Below, in pieces: positions 9,166 to 17,015 of a DNA stretch of 64,000 nucleotides. The notes under the pieces were generated by a model, which worked only from the letters and a program-made list of their open reading frames with translations, had not been told where the DNA came from and did not search any database. This DNA is from JACVRW01 sp963827065 (GTDB lineage: Bacteria; Actinomycetota; Thermoleophilia; Solirubrobacterales; Thermoleophilaceae). Both the position numbers and the translations under genes were made by a program. The stretch spans positions 205,884 to 269,883 of the forward strand of contig CAWGZM010000003.1 in the NCBI GenBank assembly GCA_963827065.1, given 5' to 3'. Position 1 is the stretch's first letter; each line of letters begins with the position of its first letter.

Positions 9166-9217
9166 CGGTCGAGCATCCGCGTGCGCCCCAGGATGCTCGA
9201 ATGCAAGACCTGACCCC
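9134..9217. repeat. 84-bp palindromic element (27-bp perfect inverted repeats) in the hydantoinase operon
   Basis: Bases 9134-9160 and 9191-9217 are perfect 27-base inverted repeats (GGGGTCAGGTCTTGCATTCG... and its complement) around a 30-base spacer that holds a third copy of TCGAGCATCC (9169-9178). The element starts immediately after the stop codon of the carbamoylase gene. Every other junction of this operon is a 4-base ATGA overlap, so it looks inserted. From memory, the sequence ATGCAAGACCTGACCCC resembles REP-like palindromes found near REP-associated (RAYT) transposases in other bacteria; no such transposase is seen in this window. The RNA would form a strong stem-loop that could uncouple upstream and downstream expression. 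Confidence 0.75.
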
Positions 9218-10468
9218 TCAGACGTACGGCGTGAGCTCGCCCGCGGCGGCGCGGCCGAGCGCGGCGTCGACGGTGCGTCCGTAGGCCTCGATCGCCACGC
9301 GCAGGTCGGCCTCCGGCGTGTCCTCCTCCTTCGTGTGCGAGACGGGTGGGGATGAGGACGAGAAGATCATCACCGTCGGGATGAGACGCGCCATCTCCGC
9401 GGCGTCGTGGAGCGGCCCGCTGGGAATCGCCGTGTCCCTGCCGCCCGACTCCTGCACGGCCTCGCGCGCGGAATCGATCAGCCGCTCGTCGAACGGGATC
9501 GGCGGGATCGACCACAGGTGGCGCAGCTCGACCTCGCAGCCCTGGTCGGCCGCCGCCCGCTCGCAGGCCTGACGCGCCTCGGCGAGCATCGTGGCGAGCT
9601 CGTCCGGGTCGAGGTGGCGCTGGTCGAGCAGCATCTCGGTGCGGCCGGCGACCGCCGTGACGACGCCCGGCTCGCTCGTGGCGCCGCCGACCGTGCACAC
9701 GCCGCCCTCGTGGCTGAGGCCGATCTCGCGGATCGCGAGCGCGGCCTGGGCCGTGGCGGCAAAGCTGTCGCGCCGCAGCTCCATCGGGGTGGCGCCGGCG
9801 TGCGCGGCCTGGCCCGTGAAGACCGCCACGTGGCGCTCGACGCCGCAGGTGCCGAGTACCGTCGCCGCCGGCTCGCCGCGGCTCTCGAGCACGGGGCCCT
9901 GCTCGATGTGGAGCTCCAGGTAGGCGCAGGCCCCGCGCAGCTGCGCGCCCGACTCGTGTACTCGGTCGAGCTCGACGCCGTGGCGGGCGACCACCTCCTC
10001 GAGCCGCTCGCCGTCGCGGTCGCGCAGGTCGCGCACCTCGTCGACCTCCAGCGTGCCCGCACAGGCGGACGACCCGAACAGGCTGCGGCCGAAGCGCGCG
10101 CCCTCCTCGTCGGCCCAGTCGACGAGCCGCAGGCTCACCGGCGGGCGCCCATCGGCGTGCGCGCGCAGCGCGCCCACCGCGCTGAGGATCCCGAGCGCGC
10201 CGTCGAGCCAGCCGCCCGCCGGCACGGAGTCGATGTGCGAGCCGACGATCACGAAGCCCTCGCCGTCGCCTGGCAGGTCGGCCCAGAGGTTGCCGGCGGG
10301 ATCGACCTCGATCTCCACCGGCAGCTCCTCGAGCCGCGAGCGCAGGAACTCGCGCGCCTTCACCCACTCGTCGGTCCAGCACACGCGCCGCGCTCCGTCG
10401 GGTCCGCCGGTGAGCCGCGCCAGCTCGCGCAGGTCCTCGAGGACGAGGTCCGCGTCCACCGCCGTCAC
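9218..10468 (-). CDS. M20-family N-carbamoyl amino acid amidohydrolase (hydantoinase/carbamoylase)
   Basis: The 416-residue zinc amidohydrolase has the metal-site motifs of the N-carbamoylase/allantoate amidohydrolase branch of peptidase M20: GSHIDSVPAGGWLDG (first His and Asp), WADEEGARFG (Glu pair), LELHIEQGPVLE (HIEQG signature) and SGPLHDAAEMA (distal His). It hydrolyses N-carbamoyl amino acids or ureido acids to the amino acid, CO2 and ammonia. The adjacent hydantoinase would supply its substrate. The start is in an ATGA overlap with that gene. The stop is followed directly by the palindromic element. Confidence 0.92.
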   Translation of the reverse strand: MTAVDADLVLEDLRELARLTGGPDGARRVCWTDEWVKAREFLRSRLEELPVEIEVDPAGNLWADLPGDGEGFVIVGSHIDSVPAGGWLDGALGILSAVGALRAHADGRPPVSLRLVDWADEEGARFGRSLFGSSACAGTLEVDEVRDLRDRDGERLEEVVARHGVELDRVHESGAQLRGACAYLELHIEQGPVLESRGEPAATVLGTCGVERHVAVFTGQAAHAGATPMELRRDSFAATAQAALAIREIGLSHEGGVCTVGGATSEPGVVTAVAGRTEMLLDQRHLDPDELATMLAEARQACERAAADQGCEVELRHLWSIPPIPFDERLIDSAREAVQESGGRDTAIPSGPLHDAAEMARLIPTVMIFSSSSPPVSHTKEEDTPEADLRVAIEAYGRTVDAALGRAAAGELTPYV

Positions 10469-11853
10469 GTGGCGACCGGCGCCGGCGCTCCGAGCGAGCG
10501 CGGCACGAAGCGCCCGTGCCCGGGCTGCGTCCTGATCTCCCCGCGGTCGTAGACGAGCGTGCCGCGGCAGTACGTCTGCCTGACGCTGCCGCTCGAGCGC
10601 TGCCCGTCGAAGAGGTCGTAGTCGACGTTCATGTGCGAGGTGCGCGTCGAGAACTCGAACGGCGTGGCCGGGTCGAAGATGACGACGTCCGCGTCCTTGC
10701 CGGGCGCCACAGCGCCCTTCCGGGGCAGGCCGAAGCGGCGCGCGATCGCCGTCGAGGTCAGGTCGACGAGCTCGCTGCGCGTGATGCGCCCGCCCTCGAC
10801 GCCCAGGTCCCAGAGCTTCACGAGCCGGTGCTGGATCATCGCCAGGCCGTTGGGGATCTTGGAGAAGTCGTCGCGCCCGAGCGCCTTCTGCTCGCTGTTG
10901 AACGGGCAGTGGTCGGTAGACACGCTCTCGAGAACGCCGCGGCGGAGCGCCGTCCAGAGCAGCTCCTGGTTGGGCGCCGAGCGCAGCGGCGGCGAGCAGA
11001 CGTAGAGGGCGCCCTCGAAGTCCGGCCGCGCGAGGTCCTCGACCGTGTTCGTGAGGTACTGCAGGCAGGTCTCGCCCGAGACCGCGACGCCGCGTTCCTG
11101 TCCGGCGGCGATCTCGTCGGCCGCCAGGCCGCAGGTCACGTGCACGATGAACAGGTTGGCGCCCGCCAGTTCGGCCAGTCGCACGGAGCGATGGGTCGCC
11201 TCCGCCTCGAGGATCTCGGGGCGCGTGTGGGCGTGGTGGATCGGCTCGGTCTGGCCGGCCGCGAGCGCCCGCTCGACGAGCACGTCGATCGTCCAGCCGT
11301 TCTCGCAGTGGACCATCGTGAGCGCGCCCAGGTCGCGGGTCGTCTCGAGAACGCGGAAGAACAGGTCGTCGGTGACCATCAGCACGCCCTTGTAGGCGAG
11401 GAAGACCTTGAACGAGCAGATGCCCTCCTCCTCGACCAGAGGCGGCATGTCGGCGAACGTGCCCTCATCGGCGTTCGTGATCGCCATGTGGAAGCCATAG
11501 TCGACGTGCGCGGCGCCGGCGGCGCGCTCCTGCCACTCCTCGAGCGACGAGCGCAGGCCGCCCGGCTCCTGCTGGATGACGAAGTCGACGATGCACGTGG
11601 TCCCGCCGGCCGCGGCGGCGCGCGTGCCGGTGTCGTAGTCGTCGATCGAGCGCGTGCCGCCGAACGGCATCGCCATGTGCGTGTGGTTGTCGATCAGGCC
11701 GGGCAGCACGTAGCAGCCGCTCGCGTCGACGACCTCCGCGTCCAGCTCCCCGAACGACCCGATGGCGGCGATCTCCTCGCCGTCGATGAGCACGTCGGCA
11801 ACCGTCTCGTGGTCGGCTCCGACCACCGTTCCGCCCTGGATGAGCGTCCTCAT
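10465..11853 (-). CDS. hydA: Dihydropyrimidinase/hydantoinase
   Basis: The 462-residue cyclic amidohydrolase carries the binuclear zinc site: GLIDNHTHM (HxH), the carboxylated lysine in CSFKVFLAYKG, MVHCENG, FIVHVTCG, and the final Asp in VSTDHCPF. Family members open 5,6-dihydropyrimidines or 5-substituted hydantoins to N-carbamoyl amino acids. The next gene, the M20 carbamoylase, removes the carbamoyl group. The start overlaps the LLM gene by ATGA. Length is normal for the family. Confidence 0.93.
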   Translation of the reverse strand: MRTLIQGGTVVGADHETVADVLIDGEEIAAIGSFGELDAEVVDASGCYVLPGLIDNHTHMAMPFGGTRSIDDYDTGTRAAAAGGTTCIVDFVIQQEPGGLRSSLEEWQERAAGAAHVDYGFHMAITNADEGTFADMPPLVEEEGICSFKVFLAYKGVLMVTDDLFFRVLETTRDLGALTMVHCENGWTIDVLVERALAAGQTEPIHHAHTRPEILEAEATHRSVRLAELAGANLFIVHVTCGLAADEIAAGQERGVAVSGETCLQYLTNTVEDLARPDFEGALYVCSPPLRSAPNQELLWTALRRGVLESVSTDHCPFNSEQKALGRDDFSKIPNGLAMIQHRLVKLWDLGVEGGRITRSELVDLTSTAIARRFGLPRKGAVAPGKDADVVIFDPATPFEFSTRTSHMNVDYDLFDGQRSSGSVRQTYCRGTLVYDRGEIRTQPGHGRFVPRSLGAPAPVAT

Positions 11854-12890
11854 TGTGAACCTCCAGTCACGCCGGCGAAGCGCGGGATGATCTCGCGCCC
11901 GTAGGTCTCGAGCGTGCGCTCCTGGCCTTCCGTCATCAGATAGATGTTGAACTGGTCGACGCCGATCGACTCGAGCTCGGCCAGCTTGGCCGCCGCCTGC
12001 TCGGGCGTGCCGAGCACGCAGAAGCGGTCACAGATCTCGTCGCTGACGAACGCGCCGTGGCGGGCGCCGACGCGCGAATGCTCGTCGTAGTCGTAGCCCG
12101 TCTCGGCCGGCACGTAGTCCGTCAGCGCGCGCGGCACGACCTGGCCGTCCGCCCCGTAGCGCGCGATCAGGTCGCGCACGTGGTTCGAGACCATCGCGGG
12201 GAACCAGCGCACCTGCTCGCGCGCCGCCGCGATGTCGTCCGAGATGTGGCTTGGGGCGCAGACGATGCACTTGAGCGCCGCGGGGTCGCGGCCCGCCTCG
12301 GCGGCCGCCGCGCGTGCGGTTTCCATCGTCCAGCGGATGATGTCCGGGTCGGCGAGCTGGATGATCACGCCGTCGCCGACGCGCCCCGCCACGGCGAGCA
12401 CGCGCGGGCCGTAGCCCGCCACGTGCATCTCGATCGGCGGCAGCTCCGGACGCACCCAGGCGAGCTCGATGTCGGTGTCGTTCCAGTGCACCTTCTCGCC
12501 GTTCATGAACGGCTTGATCATCTTCAGGGCCTCCTCGAACGGGCCGACCCTGACCGGCTTCTGGCCGATATAGCGGCGCGCCGAGTCGCCGCGTCCGATG
12601 CCCATGACCATGCGCCCGTCCGAGATGTCCTGAAGCGTCGCGTAGGCGCTCGCCACGACGGTCGGCTCCCGCGTGCCCGGGTTCGTGACCATGTGGCCGA
12701 GCTTGATCCGCTCGGTCGCCTTGGCGGCCAGCGCGAGCGTCGGGATCGAGTCCTGCCAGAGCACGTGCGAGTCGTAGGTCCAGCCGTACTCGAAGCCCTC
12801 GCGTTCGGCCATCTGCAGCAGCTCAATGAGCCGCTGCCAGGGCGGGTCGGGCAGGACGGTGACACCGAAGGTGAGTGACACAGCGCACAC
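11850..12890 (-). CDS. LLM-class (probably F420-dependent) oxidoreductase of the hydantoin operon
   Basis: The protein has 346 residues with the luciferase-like TIM barrel: FGVTVLPDPPWQRLIELLQMAEREGFEYGWTYD at the N terminus, LGHMVTNPGTREP, and DGRMVMGIGRGDSARR. It resembles the TIGR03842 (CPS_4043) group, which to my recollection often lies next to dihydropyrimidinase genes. It is the first gene of a five-gene minus-strand operon, so an oxidative or reductive step on the cyclic ureide, or a related amine, is the likely role. The substrate and the cofactor (F420 versus FMN) are inferred. The start could also be at a downstream codon near LTFGVTV. Confidence 0.85.
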   Translation of the reverse strand: MCAVSLTFGVTVLPDPPWQRLIELLQMAEREGFEYGWTYDSHVLWQDSIPTLALAAKATERIKLGHMVTNPGTREPTVVASAYATLQDISDGRMVMGIGRGDSARRYIGQKPVRVGPFEEALKMIKPFMNGEKVHWNDTDIELAWVRPELPPIEMHVAGYGPRVLAVAGRVGDGVIIQLADPDIIRWTMETARAAAAEAGRDPAALKCIVCAPSHISDDIAAAREQVRWFPAMVSNHVRDLIARYGADGQVVPRALTDYVPAETGYDYDEHSRVGARHGAFVSDEICDRFCVLGTPEQAAAKLAELESIGVDQFNIYLMTEGQERTLETYGREIIPRFAGVTGGSQ

Positions 12891-12999
12891 AACCTACGCC
12901 AAGCCGTCGCTACCTTCGTTGGGATAACACTTCGATAACCCTCGAACGATGGAACGGATCCGCAAAAGCCGCCAGCGCCTCACCGAGTGGGGGCCGCGC

Positions 13000-13539
13000 T
13001 CAAGCGGCGGCCGGCAGGCGGAAGAGGCGCAGCGCGAGCAGCGCGCAGAGGGCGCCGAGCCCCGCGCCGAGCAGGGCGCCGGCCATCACGTCGAGCGGGA
13101 AGTGCACCCTGAGGTAAAGCCGCGAGAGCGCCACGGCCGCGGCGATGCCGAGCGCCCAGGGCCGCAGGCGCGGACTGATGATCGCGATGGCGGTGGCCGC
13201 CGCGAAGGCGGTGGCGCTGTGGCCCGACGGGAACGAGGCGTTGTCGGGCAGCGGCGCGAGCGAGCCGAGCGAAGTGTCGAGCTCGGGCGGGCGAGCGCGG
13301 TCGAAGGCCCGCTTGAGCAGGTCAGACGCGAGCGAGGCGGCGCCGACCGCGAGCGCGGCGGCTCCGAAGGCGAGCGGCAGCCGCCGGCAGCGCAGGTCGG
13401 AGCACAGCCCCAGGCCTACGAGCAGCGGCCCCTTCACCCACCAGGCGGACAGGACGACGAAGAGCGCGGTCAGCCAGGGGTGCTCGAAGGCCGGAGCGGC
13501 CTCGATCAGGGCACGGTCAAGGTCGAGCAGGAAAGCCAT
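13000..13539 (-). CDS. PAP2-family membrane phosphatase
   Basis: The 179-residue protein has the three PAP2 signatures: KRAFDRARP (KX6RP), FPSGHSATAF (PSGH) and SRLYLRVHFPLD (SRX5HX3D). About five hydrophobic helices are visible. The fold removes phosphate from phosphatidate or undecaprenyl pyrophosphate at the outer membrane face. The ATG at 13539 (MAFLLDLDRALIE) is chosen because the family starts there; the open frame runs further upstream without meaning. The gene is divergent from the diacylglycerol-kinase-like gene. Confidence 0.88.
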   Translation of the reverse strand: MAFLLDLDRALIEAAPAFEHPWLTALFVVLSAWWVKGPLLVGLGLCSDLRCRRLPLAFGAAALAVGAASLASDLLKRAFDRARPPELDTSLGSLAPLPDNASFPSGHSATAFAAATAIAIISPRLRPWALGIAAAVALSRLYLRVHFPLDVMAGALLGAGLGALCALLALRLFRLPAAA

Positions 13540-14448
13540 CGCTCGAGAGCAACGGACGCTAGCAAGAGGGCGGCGCCGCTGCTGATCGTCGTCAACGGTC
13601 GGGCGAGCGGAATAGCCGATCCGCAGCGCACCGCCGCTGAGCTCGCGGGCCTCGTCCGCCGGATCGGCGCGGACGCCGACGCCGTGGTCACGGGCACCGA
13701 GGAGGAGCTCTGGGCCGAGCTGCGGCGCGCGGCGGGGCACGGCAGGCGGGTCGTGCTCGTTGGCGGCGACGGCTCCCTGCATGCGGCCGCCAACGCGCCG
13801 CTGCGGCGCCTGCCCGAGCTCGCACTGGTGCCCGCCGGCCGCGCGAACAACATCGCCCGCGCGCTAGGCATCCCGGTGGAGCGGGCGGCCGCCCTGGCGG
13901 TGGCCGCGGGCAGGCCGGCCCGCCCGCTCGACGCGCTGCGCGTCGTGACGCCCGATCGTCTCGTCTACGCGCTCGAGTCCGTCAGCGCCGGCTTCCAGGC
14001 CGAGGCGCGCGCGGGCTACGACTCGGACAACTCGGCCGACCTGCGCCAGGGCCTGCGCGCCTTCCTGCGCGCGCTCGCCGGCTTCCACACCTATGCGGCG
14101 GTGATCCGAGTGCCGGGCGGCGTGCTGCGCTCCCGGGCAGCAGCCCAGCTCTTCTTCTCGAACCTCCCCTACTTCGGCTTCGGCTTCGAGGTCGACCCGG
14201 GTGCGGACCCGGCGGACGGCCGTTTCGAGGCGATCGCGATCGAGGCACGCAGCCGCCGCAGGCTGCTGTGGCTGTTGGCCGCCGCGAGGCGTGGCCGCCA
14301 CATCGGCAGGCGCGGCGTGCGCCGCCTCACGGCGAGCTTCGCGCGCGTGGTCGAGCCGCTCCCGCTCGTGGCCGACACGGTGCCGCTCGGCGTCACGACG
14401 GCGACCGTGACAGTCGAGCCGGGACGATTGAGGGTGGCGGCGCCGTGA
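13480..14448 (+). CDS. Diacylglycerol-kinase-like lipid kinase (YegS/DagK family)
   Basis: The DAGK catalytic domain is clear: PLLIVVNGRAS, then VVLVGGDGSLHAAANAPL (the GGDGT nucleotide loop with Ser for Thr), ALVPAGRANNIARALGIP, and a C-terminal SFARVVEPLPLVADTVPLG lobe. Family members phosphorylate diacylglycerol, sphingoid bases or related lipids with ATP. The start is uncertain: no ATG, GTG or TTG lies close to the domain, and the nearest is GTG 13480, which overlaps the divergent PAP2 gene by 60 bases. The stop overlaps the GTG of the MFS-GT2-PAP2 gene, so the two are coupled. Confidence 0.82.
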   Translation: MLEGRSGLDQGTVKVEQESHRSRATDASKRAAPLLIVVNGRASGIADPQRTAAELAGLVRRIGADADAVVTGTEEELWAELRRAAGHGRRVVLVGGDGSLHAAANAPLRRLPELALVPAGRANNIARALGIPVERAAALAVAAGRPARPLDALRVVTPDRLVYALESVSAGFQAEARAGYDSDNSADLRQGLRAFLRALAGFHTYAAVIRVPGGVLRSRAAAQLFFSNLPYFGFGFEVDPGADPADGRFEAIAIEARSRRRLLWLLAAARRGRHIGRRGVRRLTASFARVVEPLPLVADTVPLGVTTATVTVEPGRLRVAAP

Positions 14449-17015
14449 GCTCGCGGATCCTCATCGTCTTCTCGCTGGCGGCCGTCGGCGCGGGCGCGGG
14501 GCGCGCGCTCACCACGACCTACCTGCCGGTTCTGCTCGAGCGGATCGACGACGCGCCCACGCTGATCGGCGCCGTGATGACCGTCAACGCGGTCACCGGG
14601 TTCGCCATCCCGATCGCCATCGGGATCTGGTCGGACCGGCGCGGCCGGCGCCTGCCCTTCATCGCCGGCGGTGCCGTGGTGACGGCCGGCGGCCTCGTGG
14701 CGATCGGGCTCGGCAACGGCACCTCCTACCTCGCGCTGGCGGCTGCGGCGGCCCTCGTATACACCGGCCTGAACGCGCTGACGACCGCCCATCGCACGAT
14801 CGTTGCGGACGATGTCGAGGACGCCCGCCGGCCCGCCGCGACGAGCGCGCAGGAGGGGGCCGGGCTGCTGGGGGCCGTGCTCGCGGTCGCGATCGGCGGC
14901 GCGCTGATCGAGCCCGCGCCCGCTGCGGCCTTCGCGCTGGTTGCCGTGGTGGTCGGGCTGGCCGCCCTGCCGACGCTCGCGCTGGGGCGCCGGCTCGCGC
15001 TCGGCGAGCACGAGCGCGCACGCGGCGCCCGCCCGGAGCGGGCGCGCCTGCGCGAGGCGCTGCGCCGCGACGGCGCGCGCGAGGTGCTGCTCGCGCAGAC
15101 GCTCTGGGTCTTCGCCTACGCCGCGCTCCCCGCGTTCTTCGTCCTTTACGCCGAGAACAACCTCGGCCTCGACCTCGCCGCCGCCGGAGCTCTTCCACTC
15201 GCCTTCGGCGTGCTCACCGCGCTCGGGATGTTGCTCGGCGCACGGGCCCGTCCCGAGCGTGTGCACGGGCTGCTGCTTGTCGGCGCCGCGATGCTCGGCG
15301 CCGGCCTGCTGGCGGCCGCTCCCGCGGACGGCCTCATGACCGCTGCGCCCGCGTTCGCGGTCGCCGCGCTCGGCGCCGGGCTCGTGACCGCGCTCGGTTT
15401 CCCGTACTTCGCGCGCTTCGTGCCGGAGGGCGAGGGCGGGCGCTACAGCGGCCTCTTCTTCGCCGGCCGCGCCGTCGCGGCCGCGGCCGCTCTTCCGCTG
15501 GCGGGGCTCGCCGCCGAGGCCAGCGGCAGCTACGCCGCGGTGCTGTGGCTCGGCGGCGCGGCACTCGTGGCGCTGGTGCCGCTCACGCTCGCGGAGCGCC
15601 GCCGCCGTGGCGACACGCTGGCGCCGCTCCTCCCGAGGCCGTCGACAGTGGCCGCCGTGGTCCCGGTCTTCGCGTCCGCCCGGGCGGCGGACGTGGCGCG
15701 CGCGGCGCTCCGCCACGTGGACGAGCTCGTCCTGGTCGACGACGGCGCGCCGCCCGCGATCGCGGACTCACTCGAGCCGGTCGCCTCGGACGAGCGCGTC
15801 CAGGTGGTTCGCCTCGGCCACAACGGAGGCAAGGGGAGCGCCGTGAACGCCGGTGTCGAACTGCTGCTCGGGGCGCCGGCGCCGCCCGACGCGATCGTCG
15901 TGCTCGACTCCGACGGTCAGCACGACCCTGAGCGCATCCCCGCCTTCGTGGAGGCCGCGCGCAAGGGCGACGTCGTCATCGGCCATCGCCGCGAACGCCG
16001 CTCGATGCCGTTCGACCGCCGGCTGGCCAACCGCGCCGCCAGCCTGCTGCTCGCGGCGACCGCGCGGGCCTGGATCCCCGACACGCAGAACGGCATGCGC
16101 CTGTTCCGCACGGCGGCGCTCCAGGCGGTGCCGCTGCCGGCGGGTGGATACGAGGCCGAGAGCAGGCATCTGCGGGCGCTCCTGGCATCCGGCCGCCAGG
16201 TGCGCTCGGTCGAGATCCCGACGATCTACGAAGGCGAGCCGAGCGGCTTCCGGCCGCTCGCCGACACGGCGCATGTGGCCAAGGCGCTCGTGGCGGCCCC
16301 GGCGGGCTCCGCCGGCACGGGCAGCGCCGCGGATGCGCTGGCGGTGCTGCGCGGTTGGGCGCCACGCCTCTCCGCTCTGCTTCTCGCCGCCATTGCCCTC
16401 GGCCTGGCGCTGCCGCTCTTCCAGCCGCTCGACAACTCGCTCTTCCTGGCCGTGAACGGGCTCGGCGACGGGCCCGAGTGGCTCTACCAGGCACTCGACC
16501 CGCACACGCGGAACTACATCGTCCTGCTGCTCACGACACTGGTGGCGGGCGCCGTGTTCCTTCGCCGGCCGCGCTACGTGCTGGGCGCGGCGCTGGGCGT
16601 CGTTCTCGCCGCGTACCTCGCCGGGGCGGCGATCGAGGTAATCAAGCTGTTCGTCGAGCGCGCCCGCCCCGAGGAGGTCCTGGGCGCACAGGTGCTGCTC
16701 TCGGAAGACCGCAGCTGGGCACATCTGGCCTCGTATCCCTCCGGGCATTTGATCGTGACCGCCGCGATGGCCGCGGCGGCGAGCGCAGCTCTGCCGGCGC
16801 TGCGCAGGCCCCTGCTCGCCTATCTCGTCATGATCGGGTTCACCCGTGTCCTCTTCGGCGCACACTTCCCGCTCGACGTGCTCGTGGGCGCGGTGATGGG
16901 CTACGAGCTGGGGCTGTTCGCCGCACGCCTGATGGCGAGCGCGCGCCTGCTGCCGGCGCAGCCCGAGGCCGCGGTTGGGCACGAGCCGGCGGCGCAGCCT
17001 GTGCGCTCGCGGTGA
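14445..17015 (+). CDS. Three-domain fusion: MFS transporter - GT2 polyprenyl-phosphate glycosyltransferase - PAP2 phosphatase
   Basis: The 856-residue protein starts at the GTG of a GTGA overlap. Residues 1 to about 385 are a 12-helix MFS transporter, with the motif-A-like loop GIWSDRRGRRLPF. Residues 400-615 are a GT-A glycosyltransferase of the dolichol-phosphate mannose synthase type: VAAVVPVFASA, LVLVDDGA, NGGKGSAVNAG, the DxD in VLDSDGQHDPERIP, and IPDTQNGMRLFR. Residues 634-840 are a second PAP2 phosphatase with KLFVERARP, YPSGHLIVTAA and TRVLFGAHFPLD. All catalytic motifs are intact. There is no stop or frameshift between domains, so the reading frame is a true fusion. It suggests synthesis, movement and dephosphorylation of a lipid carrier within one polypeptide. 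The substrates are unknown. Confidence 0.85.
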   Translation: MSSRILIVFSLAAVGAGAGRALTTTYLPVLLERIDDAPTLIGAVMTVNAVTGFAIPIAIGIWSDRRGRRLPFIAGGAVVTAGGLVAIGLGNGTSYLALAAAAALVYTGLNALTTAHRTIVADDVEDARRPAATSAQEGAGLLGAVLAVAIGGALIEPAPAAAFALVAVVVGLAALPTLALGRRLALGEHERARGARPERARLREALRRDGAREVLLAQTLWVFAYAALPAFFVLYAENNLGLDLAAAGALPLAFGVLTALGMLLGARARPERVHGLLLVGAAMLGAGLLAAAPADGLMTAAPAFAVAALGAGLVTALGFPYFARFVPEGEGGRYSGLFFAGRAVAAAAALPLAGLAAEASGSYAAVLWLGGAALVALVPLTLAERRRRGDTLAPLLPRPSTVAAVVPVFASARAADVARAALRHVDELVLVDDGAPPAIADSLEPVASDERVQVVRLGHNGGKGSAVNAGVELLLGAPAPPDAIVVLDSDGQHDPERIPAFVEAARKGDVVIGHRRERRSMPFDRRLANRAASLLLAATARAWIPDTQNGMRLFRTAALQAVPLPAGGYEAESRHLRALLASGRQVRSVEIPTIYEGEPSGFRPLADTAHVAKALVAAPAGSAGTGSAADALAVLRGWAPRLSALLLAAIALGLALPLFQPLDNSLFLAVNGLGDGPEWLYQALDPHTRNYIVLLLTTLVAGAVFLRRPRYVLGAALGVVLAAYLAGAAIEVIKLFVERARPEEVLGAQVLLSEDRSWAHLASYPSGHLIVTAAMAAAASAALPALRRPLLAYLVMIGFTRVLFGAHFPLDVLVGAVMGYELGLFAARLMASARLLPAQPEAAVGHEPAAQPVRSR

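Noticed and set aside
9134..9217. Simple intrinsic terminator
   Set aside because: The arms are too long and perfect for an ordinary terminator, there is no T-tract, and the co-oriented downstream gene needs this DNA for its start codon; an inserted palindrome explains more.
10516..11904. 462-codon plus-strand open frame
   Set aside because: It is the exact antisense of the hydantoinase gene, with low-complexity composition and no ribosome site.
12949..13479. 5' extension of the lipid kinase frame
   Set aside because: It is antisense to the PAP2 gene and has shadow composition; the kinase domain begins only at about 13570.
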